Shown here: piece after piece, positions 19,904-28,101 of the stretch
Position numbering within the stretch: the stretch's first letter is position 1
How the letters are laid out: each line of letters opens with the position of its first letter
Assembly: GCA_009360885.1 (NCBI GenBank)
Contig: SPEL01000005.1
Location: 248,001 to 312,000, forward strand
Source of the DNA: Sphingobium sp.
Lineage (GTDB): Bacteria; Pseudomonadota; Alphaproteobacteria; Sphingomonadales; Sphingomonadaceae
Direction: 5' to 3'
DNA length: 64,000 bases
Notes under the pieces: model-generated
Told to the model about the DNA's origin: nothing
Databases searched by the model: none
Seen by the model: the letters and a program-made list of their open reading frames with translations, nothing else
Translations under genes and position numbers: made by a program

Positions 19904-20438
19904 AATGAGGTCTGTTCGATAAGGCAGTCAGCATCGCATGCCCGGATGTTGGCAGGACACGCTGCCCGATACCTCACAGCCCCTACAAGAATTGCTTGTG
20001 CATCTGGTACAACGGGTAATTAAAGGGATGCATGCCCGGATAGCACGGTTTTGCGCGCTGTATCCCTCCCGCAAAATCAGCATTGACCAGATCACGAGAA
20101 AGAAATGCTGCCCTTTCCTTCCACAACGGATCGGCAGATAAGCGGGAATTATCCTTGCCGCACCGCGCCATAAGCGCATGCCATAAGCAAAGGCAATGGA
20201 TGCATCAGAAAATATGACTCTTCTGCCATAAAATTTTCATTATCGTCTCATTTCATGGATCAGGGAGCGTTTCGAAATTCCCAAAAATTCATAGAATTTT
20301 TTATTTTCTTTTAAATTAAGAACAAAAACCAGTTTCGATATAAAAATAATAAACATCATAAACACAATAAATTACTATTCAGCGACCATGCAGAGAGGAG
20401 CTGAACATCTCTATTCTTATATCGGGGGATATATATAC
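19904..20438. other. Long AT-rich leader before the TonB receptor operon
   Basis: No gene is recognised. A 12-base direct repeat GCATGCCCGGAT lies at 19936-19947 and 20030-20041. A minus-strand frame of 62 codons (19983-20171) reads smoothly but has no identifiable family and could be a remnant. From about 20220 the DNA is very AT-rich, as expected for a regulated promoter. A palindrome AAAAATTC-ATA-GAATTTTT (20283-20301) lies inside it. The start of the receptor gene is fixed by GGGGGA ending nine bases before the ATG at 20439. Confidence 0.5.
20283..20301. promoter_or_regulatory. AT-rich palindrome before the TonB receptor
   Basis: AAAAATTC and GAATTTTT are perfect 8-base inverted arms with a 3-base spacer, about 140 bases before the receptor start. 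It could be a regulator site for the uptake operon or a hairpin, since T-rich DNA follows it. It does not match the Fur consensus well. Function is unassigned. Confidence 0.3.
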
Positions 20439-22748
20439 ATGAGAAATAGCACCATTATATCTGTACTCGCTTACTCCATGAGCGCCGCCTTACCATTAAC
20501 AATAGCTATCCCTTCTGTAGCAAGCGCACGCGATACAAGCTCTCTCAACCTTCCCGCCATGCCGCTGGAGCAGGCATTACAGGCCATACAGGCCCATACT
20601 GGCGAAAAAATTTCCTATGATCCTGACGCCGTGCGCGGACAGATGTCATCACCTGTCCAAAATGCCCGAACTGCACAACAAGCCGTGGCACAAGCCATTC
20701 GCGAAACAAGCATTACACAAGGGAAAAACCGCAGCGGTGAGTTGATTGTCGGCAATGACATCCTCGTGATCGCGCGGCCTGATGAATCAGAACTCAACAC
20801 TCTCGTCCGCGGGAAAACCAGCTCCAGCCGGACCGGTCAGACCTTGCGGGAACAACCGCGTAATACCTCTGTTGTTTCTTCCAAGACCATCGAAGATCAG
20901 CAGGCCCAGAGCATTTTTGAAGCGTTACGGAATGTGGCTGGCGTTACGATGCGCCCGGGCAGTTCTCAAGGCGGTGGCTCTTACTCTATTCGCGGCTTCA
21001 GCGCTGGCGGTATCGTCAATGGCCTCCCCGCATCGAGTAATGGCGGAGGCGTCGCTGTCGGCGTATCACAACCCATTGATAATATTGAGCGCATTGAAGT
21101 TTTGAAAGGCCCAGATGCGCTGCTCTCCGGCTCAGAAAGCCTCGGCGGAACGATCAACGTCGTCACTAAAAAGCCCAATGCGGAAAGTTCTCTCTCGACC
21201 CGGTTAGGAACCGGATCATGGGGGCAGGTGCGCGTGGTGGTTGACGGAACGCAAGCACTCAATGAATCCAAAACTCTGAGCGCCCGTTTCATTGCATCGG
21301 CGGCAGACGCCAAAAGAAACTATGGCGGTTATACGGGCAATGGGGATTATCTTGTTTCCCCCAGCATCCGGTTTAAAAATAGCAATACCGACATCACCAT
21401 GACGCTGAATGCATCAAGGCAAACCATCGGCTTCTCACCATTTATACCTCTCAATCAGGTGACAAGACAGCCTTATGATATTCCGCACGACAAACCCATT
21501 TTTACTAAGGATCAGTCCATCCGCATCGGTTCCACACAATTTTATGTGGAAGCAACACAGAATATCGGCGACTGGCTGACATTGGTCGGTCGTGCGCAGC
21601 ATGAAGACCAGAGTTTGTTCATTAAGTCTGCCGGTATTCAGGCATCTATTGATGGATCTGGCACTGTAATCGCCATGCCTGCTCCAACCAGCCAGAAAGG
21701 CAATGCCGATACGGTTGATGGATATGCCCGTATCAAAGTGACCACCGGGCCTATAAAAAATACACTGACTGTCGGCGGCACTTATGTTGACAATAAGATG
21801 AATAGCTTCGTTACATCGCAAAATACTTTTGCGATGCTGAATATATTTACCGACACCGTTAACATCGTTACCGAAGCAGACCAAAATGACTATACACGAA
21901 AGGGAAGTCAATTCGGTTTATATGCACAATATCTTGTAGAATTCTGGAAATTTCATCTTTTGGCTGGCGTTCGCCGCAATGAAACACGATCAGAGATTAA
22001 TTATCACACGTGGAATCCTCGTACAGTTATTCAAAAGGATACCGGATACTCGCCCAGCTATGGCATAGTTTTCGATGTGGCTAAAAACTTTTCCCTCTAC
22101 GGCAATCTTGTCTATGGTTATCTTCCCAATTACGAATTAGACGCCAATAACCAGAAGCTGCCCAACAATAAAACACGCAATCTGGAAGGCGGGTTCAAGC
22201 TTGACCTGTTCCACAATCGTGCCCTCATTAACGCGTCCTATTTTTCTCTTAAGCAGAGCAATCGCGCCGTTGCGGACCCTTTAAACCCAGGGAAACAGAT
22301 GGTCGAACCCGGCCAGCTTGGCAAAGGCGTTGACTTCAGCATCACCGGGCAGATTAGCCGCGACCTGAGTGTTATCGCCAGCTATACGCACACGAAATTC
22401 AAGTTGCTCTCCCCATCAATTTACGGGCAGTATGTAACCGCCCAGCCTAAGGATCAGTACAGCATCAACGGTGTTTACAGCCATACATTCGAAGGTGGCT
22501 ATCGTGCAGGATTGTCATTGGCGCTGCGCGGTAACTCAAAGGCGCCGAATACTCAGAACGGAAGCTTCTGGACACCCGCATCGCGACAGTTTGATGGCAA
22601 CATCACGTTTGCGGTCGGCAAGTTCGATATGAATCTGGGCGTTCGCAATATCTTTGATCGCACCAACTATTCCCCTACTCCTTCCTCCACACTTCTGCCG
22701 CTAATGGAGCCGCGTAACTGGCGCCTGACCGCAGGCTATAAGTTCTGA
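20439..22748 (+). CDS. TonB-dependent receptor with N-terminal STN signalling domain
   Basis: A 769-aa outer-membrane receptor of the siderophore type. The start at 20439 has a strong GGGGGA site. A signal peptide ends near ASARD. Then comes an STN domain (about 30-110: LNLPAMPLEQALQAIQAHTGEKISYDPDAVRG), used by FecA/FpvA-type receptors to signal to a FecR/FecI pair. The plug (about 140-260) has RNVAGVTMRPGSSQGGGSYSIRGF and IERIEVLKGPDALLSG. The barrel ends with a terminal aromatic (WRLTAGYKF). It heads eight co-directional genes including SbmA-like, thioredoxin and TldD/TldE, which suggests a peptide-containing ligand rather than an ordinary siderophore; that is inference. No FecR is nearby. 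Confidence 0.93.
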   Translation: MRNSTIISVLAYSMSAALPLTIAIPSVASARDTSSLNLPAMPLEQALQAIQAHTGEKISYDPDAVRGQMSSPVQNARTAQQAVAQAIRETSITQGKNRSGELIVGNDILVIARPDESELNTLVRGKTSSSRTGQTLREQPRNTSVVSSKTIEDQQAQSIFEALRNVAGVTMRPGSSQGGGSYSIRGFSAGGIVNGLPASSNGGGVAVGVSQPIDNIERIEVLKGPDALLSGSESLGGTINVVTKKPNAESSLSTRLGTGSWGQVRVVVDGTQALNESKTLSARFIASAADAKRNYGGYTGNGDYLVSPSIRFKNSNTDITMTLNASRQTIGFSPFIPLNQVTRQPYDIPHDKPIFTKDQSIRIGSTQFYVEATQNIGDWLTLVGRAQHEDQSLFIKSAGIQASIDGSGTVIAMPAPTSQKGNADTVDGYARIKVTTGPIKNTLTVGGTYVDNKMNSFVTSQNTFAMLNIFTDTVNIVTEADQNDYTRKGSQFGLYAQYLVEFWKFHLLAGVRRNETRSEINYHTWNPRTVIQKDTGYSPSYGIVFDVAKNFSLYGNLVYGYLPNYELDANNQKLPNNKTRNLEGGFKLDLFHNRALINASYFSLKQSNRAVADPLNPGKQMVEPGQLGKGVDFSITGQISRDLSVIASYTHTKFKLLSPSIYGQYVTAQPKDQYSINGVYSHTFEGGYRAGLSLALRGNSKAPNTQNGSFWTPASRQFDGNITFAVGKFDMNLGVRNIFDRTNYSPTPSSTLLPLMEPRNWRLTAGYKF

Positions 22749-22755
22749 CAGAGAA

Positions 22756-24582
22756 ATGATACCACAACCCATTGATAATGATGAGACCCGCCGTGAGGCG
22801 GGTCTCTCCCCGCCAGAACCTCCTATGAACCGGTGGCATCACGCGCTTAAATTCATCAGTGCCTGGTGGGTTTCCGCAGAATGGTACATCGCCTGGCCAC
22901 TGCTGGCACTGATGCTGGCTAACAGCCTTGGCGGAGTTTATATTACCCTTGAACTGATAGCCTGGCAGCAAAGCTTCTTTGACGCAATCCAGCAGCAAAA
23001 GGGTGAAGGCTACTTCGCCTTGATGCTCGCTTATATAATCATCCTGTGCCTTCAGATTCTTACGATCCTGTGTGGCGGACTTATCGGGCAATATCTGAGC
23101 CTGCGCTGGCGTACATGGCTGACCGACAACTATCTCTCCCGCTGGATGGATAATGATCGTTACTATATGATCGAACATCGACGGATGATCGATAACCCCG
23201 ATCAGCGCATTTCCGAAGATTTGCGTGGCCTGACGGATCGGCTACCGACGCTTTTCACCGGTACTATCTCCACGATAGTGGGGACCGTGGGTTTTGTGCT
23301 GGTCCTTCTTAAGACTTCACAATCCATCAATTTTTCATTGCTGGGAATGCCTCTGTCTATTCCAGGCGATAATGTCATCTATGGCTTCGCTTATGCTCTG
23401 GCGGGCAGCATTGCGATTGTCTACATCGGCAAACCATTCATTCGTTATTCCCAGCGGCAACAACATTACGAAGCAGATTTTCGCGCATCCATGCTGCACG
23501 TCCGGCGTAATGCTGCGCAGATCAGCCTTGTGCGCAATGCGCCTGCGGAAAGCAGCGCAATGCAGGGTAATTTCCAGATCGTAAGACAGAATATCGTCCG
23601 CCTGATGTTCGCCAATCTAGGGCTTTCCGCTGGTCAGTCGACATATGAGCGCCTCAGCCTGTTCATTCCCTTCGCGATCATGGTTCCCCGGTTTTTCGCT
23701 GGCCAAATGACTTTCGGTCAGGTGATGGCTTCGCGTGAGGCTTTTGGCCAGCTCGTTGGTAACCTGTCTTATTTTATTCAGATGTATCCGGTTATTGGCG
23801 CACAGATAGCGAATATCAACCGTATCAAGGCGTTGGATGACGCGCTGCAACACGCCGAACAAATGGGAACCCTGAAGGCCACGACGCCCGACACAGACTA
23901 TGCACTGACGACCCATTCTCTCAAACTACAATTTCCAAATGGCAGTGAGATGGTCACTATTGGCGACTGGCAGGTGGGCAAGGGAGAAAAATGGGTCATC
24001 ACCGGCGCTTCCGGGGCCGGGAAAAGCACATTGGTACGCGCGGTCGCAGGGCTGTGGCCCGATGGAATCGGTGAGATAAAGATCGCCAGCGACTGCAAAG
24101 TGATGTTCGTCGCTCAGCGCCTCTATCTGCCGCTGGGCACCCTTAAAGAGGCATTGTGCTTTGCAGATGTCGGGGCCTCACACGACGATCAGACCCTTCT
24201 GGCCTGCCTAGATCGCGTCGGTCTGGGTCGTCATGGACCAGCCCTAAACGAAAGCCGCATGTGGCAGGATGATCTGTCGCCCGGTGAACAGCAGCGGCTC
24301 GCCCTTGCCAGAATATTACTCCAGCGTCCGACCCTTCTGGTGCTGGATGAGGCAACAAGCGCGCTTGATGAGCAATGGGCGCTTAAATTCTACAGCATTT
24401 TGGCGGATGTCCTGCCTGAAACAACCATCATCAGCGTGGTGCATGACAAAGATCTTCTCGCTTTTCATACTCATTCGCTGACCATCATCGACGGTGCAGC
24501 GCACCCGGCCCTGATTGCGGCGGCACAACGCCCTGTCAGCCTAACCAACACCACCACCGGACAACCGGAGAATTTTCAATGA
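22756..24582 (+). CDS. SbmA/BacA-type ABC transporter with fused ATPase (YddA-like)
   Basis: A 608-aa protein, 7 bases after the receptor stop. Residues about 25-370 form the ABC_membrane_2/SbmA-BacA-type membrane domain (WYIAWPLLALMLANSLGGVYITLELIAWQQSFFDAIQ, LRWRTWLTDNYLSRWMDNDRYYMIE). Residues about 390-580 form the ATPase: Walker A GASGAGKSTL (about 418), signature LSPGEQQRL and Walker B TLLVLDEATSALDE. Relatives include SbmA/BacA, which import modified peptides such as microcin B17, bleomycin and Pro-rich peptides, and the fused YddA/Rv1819c type. Next to an outer-membrane receptor and TldD/TldE, import of a peptide across the inner membrane is the natural reading. The direction is not proven by sequence. 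Confidence 0.9.
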   Translation: MIPQPIDNDETRREAGLSPPEPPMNRWHHALKFISAWWVSAEWYIAWPLLALMLANSLGGVYITLELIAWQQSFFDAIQQQKGEGYFALMLAYIIILCLQILTILCGGLIGQYLSLRWRTWLTDNYLSRWMDNDRYYMIEHRRMIDNPDQRISEDLRGLTDRLPTLFTGTISTIVGTVGFVLVLLKTSQSINFSLLGMPLSIPGDNVIYGFAYALAGSIAIVYIGKPFIRYSQRQQHYEADFRASMLHVRRNAAQISLVRNAPAESSAMQGNFQIVRQNIVRLMFANLGLSAGQSTYERLSLFIPFAIMVPRFFAGQMTFGQVMASREAFGQLVGNLSYFIQMYPVIGAQIANINRIKALDDALQHAEQMGTLKATTPDTDYALTTHSLKLQFPNGSEMVTIGDWQVGKGEKWVITGASGAGKSTLVRAVAGLWPDGIGEIKIASDCKVMFVAQRLYLPLGTLKEALCFADVGASHDDQTLLACLDRVGLGRHGPALNESRMWQDDLSPGEQQRLALARILLQRPTLLVLDEATSALDEQWALKFYSILADVLPETTIISVVHDKDLLAFHTHSLTIIDGAAHPALIAAAQRPVSLTNTTTGQPENFQ

Positions 24583-24899
24583 CGATCCTTAACGCTACGA
24601 CGAATGATTTCGACACGCTGATACAAGAAAGCTCAGGCCCTGTTCTCGTGGATTTCTGGGCATCATGGTGCGGCCCTTGCATGTCCATGGCCCCGACACT
24701 TGCGGATCTTGCTGCAGATTTTTCCGGTCAGGCGCTGGTTGTGAAAGTCAATGTCGAGGAAGAACCCGAACTATCGAAAAAATATGGCGTTTCCGGCCTG
24801 CCAACATTGTGCATTTTCAAGAATGGCGTTGAAGTGAAGCGCGTCATTGGCACCCAGAGCCGTATGCGACTGGCAATGCTCATCGAGGAACAGCTATGA
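24579..24899 (+). CDS. trxA: Thioredoxin
   Basis: A 106-aa thioredoxin without signal peptide, hence cytoplasmic. The active site is WCGPC (Cys31, Cys34) and the cis-Pro loop is GLPTLC. The start overlaps the ABC gene by four bases and its stop overlaps the next gene by four, so all three are translationally coupled. A dedicated cytosolic disulfide reductase in an uptake operon suggests that the imported substrate carries disulfides or must be reduced before proteolysis. This is probably not the housekeeping trxA; that point is inference. Confidence 0.93.
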   Translation: MTILNATTNDFDTLIQESSGPVLVDFWASWCGPCMSMAPTLADLAADFSGQALVVKVNVEEEPELSKKYGVSGLPTLCIFKNGVEVKRVIGTQSRMRLAMLIEEQL

Positions 24900-25771
24900 C
24901 CGGCCCGGGTGCATTTAGCGGAGACCCCGCTGTAAAGGCCGCTCTGCTGGCAGCGCTGGATCGCCATGTGAAGGAAGGCACCTTGCTTTTCGACGGCACC
25001 ATATGGGATGGCGTCCGTGGCAGCCCTCTCGGCATTGCAATTGAAGGTGATGATCTGCAACTATATTCGGATCGCTTCGGCTATCCGCTGCCGCTGGTTG
25101 CGTTACTCGATCCGCTTGCAAGGCAATATCGCGCCACAGAAGATGCCATTGAATTTGTGCGATGCTGGATCGAAACGCCCGCGGTTGGCGCTTATCTGGA
25201 TAATATCCCCGCAGCTCTCATCCGCTATCTGCTTACTCCTTTTGATATTCAAGGGGCCTGTCAGCCATTGGTACAGGAATTACTGCGTCTGCACGGGCTG
25301 GGAACAGACCAGGATCAGCCATCCCGTGAGGATTGGGCCGCCGTCCGGTCTATGATTGTACGTCTGGATGCGGAACCCCTTGAGGAAGCGGAAAAACGGA
25401 TTCTCTCCCTGTGTGAAACGGTTGCATGGCCTGCCAATCGGGGTTGTTCCATCCTGAACGAGGCCCTTTCAGCGGCCCGGCGTATCGCGGCAAGCACGGG
25501 CCTCGAAAGCTGGACGCAGGAGGACCAAAAGCAAAGCGACCTCATTCTACAGAGACTATGGAACGATACGGAGGAAGCCCGTGCAGCGGGAGAACAGCCC
25601 GATTTCCCGGCGCTATTTCATGCTGAACAGCCAGAGCTGGCCGCAAGATTCGAAGAAAATCTTCGCCTGTCGAACGCCGCTTATCTCCAATGCGGCCTCG
25701 ACTTTGCAGATCGGTGCCTTGCACTATTTGCAGCAGCCCCTGTGTCGGCAGCCAGCCATCAACCCGCGTAA
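24896..25771 (+). CDS. Unknown cytoplasmic protein coupled to thioredoxin
   Basis: A 291-aa protein that I do not recognise. It has no signal peptide or membrane segment and is acidic and mostly helical in composition. The first 70 residues look alpha/beta (LLFDGTIWDGVRGSPLGIAIEGDDLQLYSDRFGYPLPLVALLDP); the rest is Leu/Ala/Glu-rich helix. Cysteines are scattered and form no metal motif. It overlaps the thioredoxin stop by four bases, so it is expressed with it. Position suggests an adaptor or enzyme acting on the imported substrate, but no function can be assigned. Confidence 0.75.
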   Translation: MTGPGAFSGDPAVKAALLAALDRHVKEGTLLFDGTIWDGVRGSPLGIAIEGDDLQLYSDRFGYPLPLVALLDPLARQYRATEDAIEFVRCWIETPAVGAYLDNIPAALIRYLLTPFDIQGACQPLVQELLRLHGLGTDQDQPSREDWAAVRSMIVRLDAEPLEEAEKRILSLCETVAWPANRGCSILNEALSAARRIAASTGLESWTQEDQKQSDLILQRLWNDTEEARAAGEQPDFPALFHAEQPELAARFEENLRLSNAAYLQCGLDFADRCLALFAAAPVSAASHQPA

Positions 25772-25791
25772 AGCTATTTCAGGGGCCCTCT

Positions 25792-26679
25792 ATGCGTACA
25801 ATTTGCAAAAGCTTTACCTTGCTGCTCGCTGTTACGGGATTATCAGCAGGAAATCCAGCGGCGGCACAAATTGTTTCACCGCCCAAAAGCCTGAAGCTCG
25901 ATCCCTTTTACAAGCAAGCTATTCGGGCAAGTGGTATGTGGATCACGGCATCGGATGCCACCCCACCCGAAGCACTGGAAAGAGCCAAAGAAATCGTCGA
26001 TGATCTTTTGGTGTTCCGCCCAGACATCGCCCGTTCTCTGGTGGCGGTAGGGCAAAGATATGCCGTTATGGCGCAAACGGAATCGACGCTCGACCTTCCT
26101 GAACAGCGCGATTGGAAGAAACCCAGACGGGATGCGGTCCAGCTCACTTATTGCGAGCGTAAACATTATGACACCCGCATCGCTCCTCTCTCCGATTATG
26201 AATATTGGGCCAAACGCGCGAGAGGCATGGGCGGCTTCCTCGCCAGCGGAGCAGCAGAGAATCTTTTAGGGGTGCCCGGCACCCGCTATTATGGCGAAAA
26301 TATTTTCGCGCATGAAGCCTCGCATACCGTATTTCGCGCGCTCGGCGTGGTATCGCCTAAAGAACGCACTCTCGTCGAAATTGCCTATGCCAATGCAAAA
26401 GCAAAGGGTCTGTGGAAAGGCGAATATGCGGAAAACACCATTGACGAATATTGGGCCGAGGGCACCCAATTCTGGTTTAATAATAATTACCCTGCCGTCG
26501 TAAATGGTGTTGTCATTCGCAATGACGAAGATTTCGCCAGACATGATCCGGCGCTCGCTGCGGTAATGGCCAAAGTCTATGGAGCAGATCACCACCGCCT
26601 GAAGGGTGACATTTATTGGAAATTCTCAGCCACAACCCCTGCCGAAGCTCTTCCCCAAAGCACAGCGGAGCAATGCTGA
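25792..26679 (+). CDS. Exported HExxH zinc-metalloprotease-like protein
   Basis: A 295-aa protein starting at the ATG at 25792 with AGGGG six bases upstream. A signal peptide (MRTICKSFTLLLAVTGLSA, cleavage near PAAAQ) predicts a periplasmic or outer location. The zinc-binding motif is HEASH (His174, Glu175, His178). A downstream helix NTIDEYWAEGTQFWF carries a candidate third ligand, Glu219, as in gluzincin proteases of the ATLF-like kind. The length between them and the motif order fit an active enzyme. Its place between the receptor/importer genes and TldE/TldD suggests a periplasmic first cut of a peptide substrate; that role is inferred. Confidence 0.78.
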   Translation: MRTICKSFTLLLAVTGLSAGNPAAAQIVSPPKSLKLDPFYKQAIRASGMWITASDATPPEALERAKEIVDDLLVFRPDIARSLVAVGQRYAVMAQTESTLDLPEQRDWKKPRRDAVQLTYCERKHYDTRIAPLSDYEYWAKRARGMGGFLASGAAENLLGVPGTRYYGENIFAHEASHTVFRALGVVSPKERTLVEIAYANAKAKGLWKGEYAENTIDEYWAEGTQFWFNNNYPAVVNGVVIRNDEDFARHDPALAAVMAKVYGADHHRLKGDIYWKFSATTPAEALPQSTAEQC

Positions 26680-28070
26680 TGCCAAATACAACTAATACAC
26701 TACCCACCACATCCGATGATAACGGGTTTCTCCTGCAAAGCGAAACCGCGCTGTCTGACGCATCCTTGCTGGCCATCGAATATGCGGCAACTCTGGGCGC
26801 AACGGATGCCACAGCCATCACACGCGAAGCAGGCGGGTTGACCATGAAGGTCCGTGGCGGTGAGGTCGAAACGGCGCTTCGTGATGGATCATCATCAATG
26901 ACGGTGACCGTTTATGACGGCTTGCGCTCTGGTCGTTCCACCACACAGGCGCTGGACCGATCTGCCGTGCAGCGCGCGGTGGAAAAGGCGCTGGCCATCG
27001 CAAGAGAGATGGAGCCAGAGGAATATACCGGACTGGCCGATACCGATCTTTTGGCTATCAGCGCACCAGACGTGCCGCTCTTTGCCCATTCAGGTTTCTC
27101 CGCCGATGACCTGCATGCCGCCGCTACCGAGACGGAGCAGGCGGCAATTGAACAGTCCGATATGTCGGCCGTTCGAGTGCAGGAGGCCGCGGCAGCAAGC
27201 CATGACATGCGCTGGGCATTGGCGACCAGCGGCGGCTTTTGCCGCGCCAGCACGGCCTCCATGCAATCACGCTGGTGCGTAACGATTGCCGAACAGGCTG
27301 GCCAGATGGTACGGGATTCCTGGCTGACGTCTGAAAGACGCGCTGATATGATGGAATCGCCATATGATGTGGGCAGGAAAGCGGCTGAGCGCAGCCTGTC
27401 CCGGCTCGGCGCACGTGGTTTATCAACGTGCCGCACGCCAGTATTATTCGATGCGACCATTGCGCCCAGTCTGGTGGCGGAATGTTGTTCTGCGCTGACA
27501 GGAACAGCACAATATCAGAAGAACACGATCTTTCCTGATGCTCTGGGTAAAGCCGCCCTCGCCCCACATATCAACCTGACAGAAGATCCGTTAGAGCCGT
27601 TCGGCATGGGAAGTGGGGCGTGGGACAGCGAAGGGGTGGCCTGCAAGCCCCGATCCATCATTGAGAACGGCACAATATCTGGATTGTTCCTTGGGTCATT
27701 TTCGGCGCGCAAACTTGGGATGCGTTCCACCGGCAGCGCGGATGGGTTCCGCAATTTATGCCTCACCAGCGCGGAAAGCATGGCTCAGGACGATCACGCC
27801 GCCATGCTGCGTCGTCTGGGCACCGGGCTTCTTGTCACGGAATTCATGGGCGGAAATGTCAATCCGGTAACGGGGGACTATTCCAAAGCAGCTACCGGAT
27901 TTTGGGTGGAAAATGGCGAGATCACATCACCAGTCGATAATTTCACCATTGCCGGAAATCTGGCTGTCATTTTGAAAACGATCGCTGCTGTTGGCGCAGA
28001 TGTCTACCGCAGTGGCGCCATCAGAACCGGCTCCATTTTGGTACCAGATCTTCAGATCGCCGGTCGATGA
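26679..28070 (+). CDS. pmbA: PmbA/TldE-family protease subunit
   Basis: A 463-aa TldE/PmbA-type protein. The ATG at 26679 shares its A with the previous TGA stop and has GGAG eight bases upstream. Family features: EYAATLGATDATAITREAGGLTMKVRGGEVETALRDGSSSMTVTVYDGLRSG in the N-terminal domain, and FMGGNVNPVTGDYSKAATGFWVENGEITSPVDNFTIAGNL near the end. TldE lacks the zinc motif and pairs with TldD to form a protease that cleaves unfolded or modified peptides (microcin B17 maturation, CcdA turnover). The matching tldD follows. These genes are usually apart and housekeeping, so an adjacent pair inside a transport operon is notable. Confidence 0.9.
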   Translation: MPNTTNTLPTTSDDNGFLLQSETALSDASLLAIEYAATLGATDATAITREAGGLTMKVRGGEVETALRDGSSSMTVTVYDGLRSGRSTTQALDRSAVQRAVEKALAIAREMEPEEYTGLADTDLLAISAPDVPLFAHSGFSADDLHAAATETEQAAIEQSDMSAVRVQEAAAASHDMRWALATSGGFCRASTASMQSRWCVTIAEQAGQMVRDSWLTSERRADMMESPYDVGRKAAERSLSRLGARGLSTCRTPVLFDATIAPSLVAECCSALTGTAQYQKNTIFPDALGKAALAPHINLTEDPLEPFGMGSGAWDSEGVACKPRSIIENGTISGLFLGSFSARKLGMRSTGSADGFRNLCLTSAESMAQDDHAAMLRRLGTGLLVTEFMGGNVNPVTGDYSKAATGFWVENGEITSPVDNFTIAGNLAVILKTIAAVGADVYRSGAIRTGSILVPDLQIAGR

Positions 28071-28101
28071 ACCGCACCGAACAATCAGGAACGCGCTGCT
28101 C

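Noticed and set aside
19983-20171. A 62-codon minus-strand frame before the receptor operon
   Set aside because: It reads smoothly but lacks an identifiable family and a ribosome site; mentioned only as a possible remnant.
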